A stretch of 12,333 nucleotides of DNA from JANTGF01 sp033791445 (GTDB lineage Bacteria; Bacteroidota; Bacteroidia; Bacteroidales; VadinHA17): the NCBI GenBank assembly GCA_033791445.1, contig JASJGS010000089.1:1-12333 (forward strand). The letters run 5' to 3'. Positions within the stretch are counted from its first letter, which is position 1. Every line of letters begins with the position of its first letter. The notes under the pieces are model-generated. The model made no database searches. It had not been told where the DNA came from and saw only the letters and a program-made list of their open reading frames with translations. This document shows, in pieces, positions 7,964-12,333 of the stretch. The position numbers and the translations under genes are program-made.

Positions 7964-8533
7964 TTATTCCTGGACAAAGGTTATATCAAATGTCCCATTA
8001 TAGTTTCCCGGTGGATTAGCAAGCGGATTGCCAACAATAAGTGTTCCTCCTATCCTTAACTGCGTTGAAGCAGGTGACAACGTGGTTATTATAAATGGAC
8101 TTGTAGGTTCGGTATCTCCTATTTGTAGAGTCATTGAGCCCCCATTGCTTCCGATAAGAATTGCATCAGGTCCATTTAGTATAGAAACAAGTGTCCCAGG
8201 ATTACCAACTAAATCATAGAGCCCTGCTGAAAAGGTATACCCCATATTGAGCAATACAACATCACCCGTTGAAGAGCGTGACCCGTCACTATTGATAATG
8301 ACAGAACCGCCTGTATTGAAATGATAAAATGCACCAAAACTCAGATTCTGAGAAAGGTTAACAGTCACAGATAAAGGGCGTGGTGGAAGTTCCGGAATTC
8401 CTGGATTGATTGTAGGACGCGGAGGAAGCTCCTGCGCATTGGCTTCAGGAAAAGCCACTGTTAATAAAATGATCACTGAAAAGCCAGTAATTATGTATCC
8501 TTTGCAAAACCATATTAGTTCAGGTAGTTTCAT
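7964..8533 (-). CDS. DUF4402 pilin-like subunit (complete)
   Basis: A 189-residue secreted protein. The signal peptide ends near residue 34 (IILLTVAFPEANAQ). A proline-rich segment with two ELPPRP copies (residues 35-40 and 48-53) precedes a DUF4402 domain at about 55-188. Family features visible are NLSFGAF near the start of the domain, GSRSSTGDVVLL, LRIGGTLIVG and the closing GNYNGTFDITF. DUF4402 proteins are small beta-sandwich proteins that recur beside chaperone and usher genes, so a fibre subunit role is likely here. The ATG overlaps the TGA of the preceding gene (ATGA at 8530-8533), which suggests translational coupling. The usher gene follows 32 bp downstream. The mature protein has no cysteine. 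Whether it completes its fold by donor-strand exchange cannot be told from sequence alone. Confidence 0.83.
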   Translation of the reverse strand: MKLPELIWFCKGYIITGFSVIILLTVAFPEANAQELPPRPTINPGIPELPPRPLSVTVNLSQNLSFGAFYHFNTGGSVIINSDGSRSSTGDVVLLNMGYTFSAGLYDLVGNPGTLVSILNGPDAILIGSNGGSMTLQIGDTEPTSPFIITTLSPASTQLRIGGTLIVGNPLANPPGNYNGTFDITFVQE

Positions 8534-10323
8534 TTATTGCTTATAAATATTTTCCTTGATTGCTTAATATTTCCTGTCACGAAGGTGACAACATATATCC
8601 CAGGTTTTAATTGTGTATCAAACTCATAAAGTCCTTCTTCAAATATCTTTCTTGTGAAAATTTGGTGACCAAGAATATCAAAAAGGTATATCATACCCTC
8701 CCTATTCTTCAAAGACCCAATATTAGTTTTCACAATACCATGCAAGGAGTGAACACTGAATATATCTGTTATTGATTCTATTTCGTGTACATCTGTTGTA
8801 TTTGTTTTTTCAAAGCCTAAAGTAAACCTGTTGAAGTATGTACCTTCATTAATATTTATCTTATATTCTTTGTCTGGTAGCAAATCATAGTTAATATCAG
8901 CTATTTCATCATGAAGATAAATCCTTATATCCTGCGGCAGATTCTCAATATCTCTGATACTGAAACTAATCTCTCCGCTCTTATAAGTGGTTATACCGAG
9001 TGGAACAAACAAATTTGTGTCTGTCATTTCAGGTAAGGCATTTATAGAGAGCATAGCACCACCAGGAATAAGAGAATAAAGATTGGGTACATTTAAATCC
9101 GTATTTATAAGTTTCAATGCATCAAGCTTACTGTCAAATCCTTCATTTGCTTCATCATCAAAATATATAACCATCGGATCAGATGATAGGGAATCATTTG
9201 TAAACCTTACAGCAAGCCTTATAAAGAATCGTGTTTCAACTTGTTTTGATTTTAGAAAAGGATGTGTCAGATCATTTATTCTGACCTGGTTATTTAATCC
9301 CAAAGTGGCTGTAACAGGATAACTCCCGTCTGATACATGAACAAATATGCCCTGCATGGATGGGATTACATTGGTTGCTTCTCCATCACTTGAAATACCG
9401 TTAACATAAGAACTATAAGTGCCTCCATACTGATCAGTGGTACTAGGTAGGAAATAGTAGATGCCATCATCAATATTTGTTTTGGTCCAACCTGATAATG
9501 CATCCCAGTCTATTGGAGATGGGTAAGGATTCCCAATAAGGTTAAAACCGTTTGTGTAGGTGTTGTGGTTATTATACAATGTAACAGAAATTGAACCATT
9601 ATTTACATCACCTGTAACATCCACAGTATTTGGAGAAATATCGGTCCCGAAATTTACGGCGTATCCTTCCATAGGGTTCAATAAACCCGTAATATTTGTA
9701 TAAGTTACCCAACCGGAAGATGTCCGGCTTTCATCATATTTAAAGAATGTGGGAAATGAGGCAGAAAGGTCCATATCATCGCCAAACTCATTTACCGTTG
9801 CTGCCTGAAAGGGAGAACTAAAATATTTATACCCGAATCCAACGCTCAGATACCTTTGCATGGTTACGCTCCCATTTACCTGTCCTGTTCCACTTCCATC
9901 AATAAGTGCAGTGCGTGATGATGTTGATAACAATGTTAAATAAGCATTTGTATTCAATGTGCCATTTGCTAAAAGAATACCTTTTAGTGTCTGACCAGCG
10001 GTACTCATTGTTGTTGTATTGCCTGATGACAATGTCAGGTTATTAAAGGCAACAGCTGAGGAACCATTAATTGATTGTGTGGTGCTGGTTAAAATAATAG
10101 TACCTGAGCTATCTGTTACAAGACCATTGTTAGTAAGGTCGCCTGTTGTCAGAATGAGATTTCCTCTGTTTATTAATTTAGCACCTGAATTAACAATGAG
10201 TCCCTGCGCATTGAGAAATGAAGTAGAAACAACTGTCAACACTATCCCCGAAAACAGAATTCTCGTGAATCTTGAGAAGTAATATGTATGTTTTATTAAT
10301 CGATCCATTCTATAATAATCCAT
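8530..10323 (-). CDS. Secreted protein with T9SS type A C-terminal sorting domain
   Basis: A 597-residue protein. A signal peptide ends near residue 40 (VVSTSFLNAQ). Residues 41-155 are a run of short Asn/Gly/Thr-rich strands (GNLILTTGDLTNNGLV, FNNLTLSSGNTT, LLANGTLNTNAYLTLLS), suggesting a beta-helix-like stack. A middle region holds motifs frequent in large Bacteroidota surface proteins (YKYFSSPF near 165, GFNLIGNPYPSPIDWDAL at 259-276). The last 80 residues (about 519-597) form a T9SS type A sorting domain with SVHSLHGIV, IYLFDILGHQI and a final PGIYVVTFVTGN..SRKIFI. It should cross the outer membrane through T9SS and become surface-attached or released. The start overlaps the end of the previous gene by 28 bp, or 13 bp if Met6 at 10308 is used. 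An adhesin or fibre-associated role is inferred from the operon only. Confidence 0.87.
   Translation of the reverse strand: MDYYRMDRLIKHTYYFSRFTRILFSGIVLTVVSTSFLNAQGLIVNSGAKLINRGNLILTTGDLTNNGLVTDSSGTIILTSTTQSINGSSAVAFNNLTLSSGNTTTMSTAGQTLKGILLANGTLNTNAYLTLLSTSSRTALIDGSGTGQVNGSVTMQRYLSVGFGYKYFSSPFQAATVNEFGDDMDLSASFPTFFKYDESRTSSGWVTYTNITGLLNPMEGYAVNFGTDISPNTVDVTGDVNNGSISVTLYNNHNTYTNGFNLIGNPYPSPIDWDALSGWTKTNIDDGIYYFLPSTTDQYGGTYSSYVNGISSDGEATNVIPSMQGIFVHVSDGSYPVTATLGLNNQVRINDLTHPFLKSKQVETRFFIRLAVRFTNDSLSSDPMVIYFDDEANEGFDSKLDALKLINTDLNVPNLYSLIPGGAMLSINALPEMTDTNLFVPLGITTYKSGEISFSIRDIENLPQDIRIYLHDEIADINYDLLPDKEYKININEGTYFNRFTLGFEKTNTTDVHEIESITDIFSVHSLHGIVKTNIGSLKNREGMIYLFDILGHQIFTRKIFEEGLYEFDTQLKPGIYVVTFVTGNIKQSRKIFISNK
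8533..8769 (-). other. Region encoding the T9SS type A sorting signal
   Basis: It encodes residues about 519-597 of the preceding entry. The pattern of a short strand, a FDILGHQI-type strand, then a Gly-Ile-Tyr strand and a lysine-ending C-terminus is that of T9SS-A domains, which are cleaved on the cell surface after translocation in studied Bacteroidota. Confidence 0.85.
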
Positions 10324-11213
10324 CCATTATATTCTATATTAGTGGGATTATAACTAACTGTAGTGCTAGCTCTTAAATCAAGAATATCTCCAGCAGAAAA
10401 AGATACATTTCCATTGTTTGTTGCTATCCGTTGAGGGTTTGAGCCATTAATGACTGCATTCACAGATGTTGCAGATCCGTTATTAAAAACAGTGAAAGTT
10501 GCTGTTCCTGCAGTGCGGGCAGCTGAACCTGCAATAATAATACCAATAATTCTGCCATCAAATGGCATTATCATCCTGGAACCACTGTCACTTTGTTTTT
10601 CTCCCCCAGCGGTAAATATTAATGGAAAATTCGTCTCAGCTTTATCTAAATCCTTTATACCCCATCCCCCAAGGACCTGCTTTATTGTTCGGTGAATATA
10701 TCCAGTTGCAGCTGAGTTAACTGCCAGAACCTGGTAAGCATTTCCAATGGTTAAACTAGAGGGTGTTGCCCCGGTACCTCCTCCAACTACAATTGAATTC
10801 TGTGATAGCAAACCTGATGATGACATAGTTGTAGGGCCGGTAAAAGCCGGTATGCCACCTGATGTTCCGGATGTAAGTCCAGTTCCGCCTTCGTTCACCT
10901 GTACTGTAGCTTGTACAAATTTGTTCCATTGACTACCGTCCCAGTAATAGAATCCGTCTGTTACTGAACCTCCGTTACTAAATACAAGCATGCCAGTTGG
11001 AACGGGTGCAGTTAGTGGAGCGGGCAGACTTAGATTGTTTATCGCCATTCTAGGTATCAATAGTCCTTTGTTGGTACTTTCAAGCTCTAATAGTGAGTTT
11101 GCATCCAAAGTCATGTCAGCCCCATCTGTAACTTTAACCTGGGCCTGGGTCTGGAAATAGATTCCTGCCAGCAAGACTGTAAAAATGAAGTATATAAACT
11201 TTTTTGGCTTCAT
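10296..11213 (-). CDS. Secreted protein of unknown function, Gly/Thr-rich centre and beta-rich C-terminal domain
   Basis: A 305-residue protein with a signal peptide ending at about residue 24 (VLLAGIYFQTQAQ). Residues 25-98 match a module often found at the N-terminus of Bacteroidota surface proteins (LLELESTNKGLLIPRM, PTGMLVFSN, GFYYWDGSQWNKF). The centre (about 105-155) is rich in Gly, Thr and Ser with VNEGGTGLTSGTSGG and VVGGGTGAT, like repeat linkers of phage tail-fibre-type proteins. The C-terminal part (about 195-305) is predicted beta-rich (FDGRIIGIIIAG, TATFTVFNNG, FSAGDILDLRAS, YNGWIIIEWID), perhaps a jelly-roll-like binding head. It sits 38 bp after the chaperone gene and overlaps the T9SS-cargo gene. 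No T9SS domain or lipobox is seen. A tip or adhesive role is plausible but unproven. Confidence 0.75.
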   Translation of the reverse strand: MKPKKFIYFIFTVLLAGIYFQTQAQVKVTDGADMTLDANSLLELESTNKGLLIPRMAINNLSLPAPLTAPVPTGMLVFSNGGSVTDGFYYWDGSQWNKFVQATVQVNEGGTGLTSGTSGGIPAFTGPTTMSSSGLLSQNSIVVGGGTGATPSSLTIGNAYQVLAVNSAATGYIHRTIKQVLGGWGIKDLDKAETNFPLIFTAGGEKQSDSGSRMIMPFDGRIIGIIIAGSAARTAGTATFTVFNNGSATSVNAVINGSNPQRIATNNGNVSFSAGDILDLRASTTVSYNPTNIEYNGWIIIEWID

Positions 11214-11251
11214 ATTCTAATTATTTTTTAGGGTTTATTTAATAAACAATT

Positions 11252-12139
11252 TTATTTCAATAATAATTCTGCCTCAGCTAATATTGCCGGTTTAACATCT
11301 GAGGATGCAGAAAAGCGTACAAGTAATTTGCCCGATTTTAAGTTCACCCCGGATTCGTTGCTGAGTTTAAACTGGAAACTTCTTTCTGTGTTGGGTGTAT
11401 AAACTGCTATTCCATTTGCCAAACCCATACGGGTGGTTATTCCCTGGGGTGATACATGGTCAACGGTAAGGTCTCCATATACTGAAAAGTTTCCTGTGCG
11501 ATTGAATTGCATACTAAAAGCTGGGTTATTATCTTCTACATCCTTAAGTGAAAGATTAGATAAGCTAACTTTTGTGTTTGATTCCCCTTTCCTTATTATG
11601 GCAGGAATTGTAATACCAAAAACAGGTGTAAGCTGTACAGAGATTGCTGTAGTGTCTGCCACAACCTGTTCTTCTCCCAAAGGATTTACTTTTGGGACAG
11701 ATCTAAAATAAAAATGAGAGCGATATTCTCCTGGTGAAAGCTGGTTCGCCTTCATAAGCTGAACTTTCACTACCTGTGCTTCATTCGGAGGAAGAGTTAC
11801 CGAACGTGGGAAATAACGAAGATTCTTATCTGCAAAATTCTGCCCTGGATCGGGCTCCGTAATGGTTTCAAAGGCACCTTCCTTTGTCATTCTTATTTGC
11901 ACCAATGATATGGCATAAGTTGCAGTATCACTGCCAATATTAGCAAGATTTAGTGTAATTGATCTTTTTGAACCGTCAAACACAACCCTCCTGGGAGTAA
12001 CCAGAAGGTTTCCCTGGGCGATTGTGTTGAACGGAATCAAGAAAGTTAGAGCAATAATGCTCAAGAGCGTAGGTAAACGAAATCCATTTCCAAAGAGCCT
12101 GGGTGGTTTCTTTTTGAGAACTGATTGACTTGATAACAT
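11252..12139 (-). CDS. PapD-like periplasmic fimbrial chaperone
   Basis: A 295-residue protein with a signal peptide ending near residue 42 (LTFLIPFNTIAQ). The N-terminal immunoglobulin-like domain (about 44-150) shows LLVTPRRVVFDG, a strand pattern with LNLANIGSDTATYAISL, and RYFPRSVTLPPNEAQVVKVQL, the PapD-type G1-strand region, followed by GEYRSHFYFRSVP. The second half (about 165-295) is a further beta domain with FGITIPAIIRKG and SGKLLVRF. Such chaperones bind pilus subunits in the periplasm by donor-strand complementation and hand them to the usher. PapD-type chaperones are about 220-250 residues mature, close to this protein. It lies 29 bp after a DUF4402 gene and upstream of the second one and the usher, the gene order expected for a chaperone-usher cluster. 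Residues equivalent to the PapD Arg8/Lys112 pair may be R50 or R51 and K125 or K130, but this was not aligned. Confidence 0.85.
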   Translation of the reverse strand: MLSSQSVLKKKPPRLFGNGFRLPTLLSIIALTFLIPFNTIAQGNLLVTPRRVVFDGSKRSITLNLANIGSDTATYAISLVQIRMTKEGAFETITEPDPGQNFADKNLRYFPRSVTLPPNEAQVVKVQLMKANQLSPGEYRSHFYFRSVPKVNPLGEEQVVADTTAISVQLTPVFGITIPAIIRKGESNTKVSLSNLSLKDVEDNNPAFSMQFNRTGNFSVYGDLTVDHVSPQGITTRMGLANGIAVYTPNTERSFQFKLSNESGVNLKSGKLLVRFSASSDVKPAILAEAELLLK

Positions 12140-12168
12140 AGGGTTTTGTATTAATGATATTTAAAAGT

Positions 12169-12333
12169 TTAATTGAAGTCAAAAGTAATAATATAAGAAC
12201 CTGTATAAATCCCAACAGGGTTATCATGGATCGTTCCTACTTCAAGTGTAGCGCCAACATATACTGTTTGATATCCCTGATCAAGAGTGGCACCTCCAGG
12301 TCCAGGCGCCGGGACAGATACCCAGTCACTAAC
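12169..12333 (-). CDS. DUF4402 pilin-like subunit, C-terminal 54 residues only
   Basis: A frame open to the right edge of the window ends at TAA 12169-12171. Its 54 visible residues include VYVGATLEVG and NPVGIYTGSYIITFDFN, closely matching the closing part of DUF4402 domains and aligning with IGGTLIVG and GNYNGTFDITF of the complete subunit at 7964-8533. It is the first visible gene of the minus-strand operon, 29 bp before the chaperone gene. The upstream part and any promoter lie outside the window. The two subunits are clearly related but not close, so they are unlikely to be a recent duplication; they could be major and minor subunits. Confidence 0.8.
   Translation of the reverse strand, partial: VSDWVSVPAPGPGGATLDQGYQTVYVGATLEVGTIHDNPVGIYTGSYIITFDFN

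Noticed and set aside
11233..11247. AT-rich inverted repeat GTTTAT/ATAAAC between the chaperone and the next gene
   Set aside because: Only a 6-bp weak stem with no GC content to speak of and no T-run after it on the minus strand; not a credible terminator.
11976..12227. 83-codon minus-strand open frame at the start of the chaperone gene
   Set aside because: It overlaps the chaperone and DUF4402 coding regions in another frame; both of those have family motifs and this one has none.

Overview
The window looks like a chromosomal segment of a member of the Bacteroidota. It carries a protein with a type IX secretion (T9SS) type A C-terminal sorting signal, TolB/TPR membrane proteins of the kind common in that phylum, AT-rich DNA, no clear Shine-Dalgarno sites and TAnnTTTG-type promoter motifs. 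No RNA gene, CRISPR array or insertion sequence was seen.

Left part (1-3810, + strand): two tandem paralogues of an inner-membrane protein with three N-terminal membrane helices, a TolB/FlgO-like domain and C-terminal TPR repeats. The first is cut by the window edge. Their membrane-proximal part is base-for-base identical over at least 135 bp (1-135 = 2101-2235), and divergence starts abruptly after that.

Middle (3811-4301): a non-coding stretch holding the decayed remnant of a glyoxalase/VOC-family gene (recognisable C-terminal half, possible 5' stub and promoter) and a strong hairpin terminator between the convergent gene sets.

Right part (4302-12333, - strand): six tightly packed genes that read as one operon for a chaperone-usher-like surface fibre system. 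In transcription order they are: a DUF4402 pilin-like protein (only its last 54 residues are inside the window), a PapD-like periplasmic chaperone, a secreted protein with a Gly/Thr-rich middle and a beta-rich C-terminus, a 597-residue protein with a T9SS sorting domain, a second complete DUF4402 pilin-like protein, and a 1209-residue usher-like outer-membrane barrel. Spacings are 29, 38, -28, -4 and 32 bp. The usher has a post-barrel region with Sdr-type beta domains and then three SPOR (peptidoglycan-binding) domains.

The working model, an inference, is that the chaperone escorts the DUF4402 subunits to the usher, which assembles a fibre. The two large secreted proteins would be tip, anchor or adhesin components, one of them exported by T9SS. 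The SPOR domains would tether the assembly platform to denuded peptidoglycan, for example at division sites. The SPOR-tailed usher and the T9SS-signal protein within a chaperone-usher operon are the most unusual content of the window.
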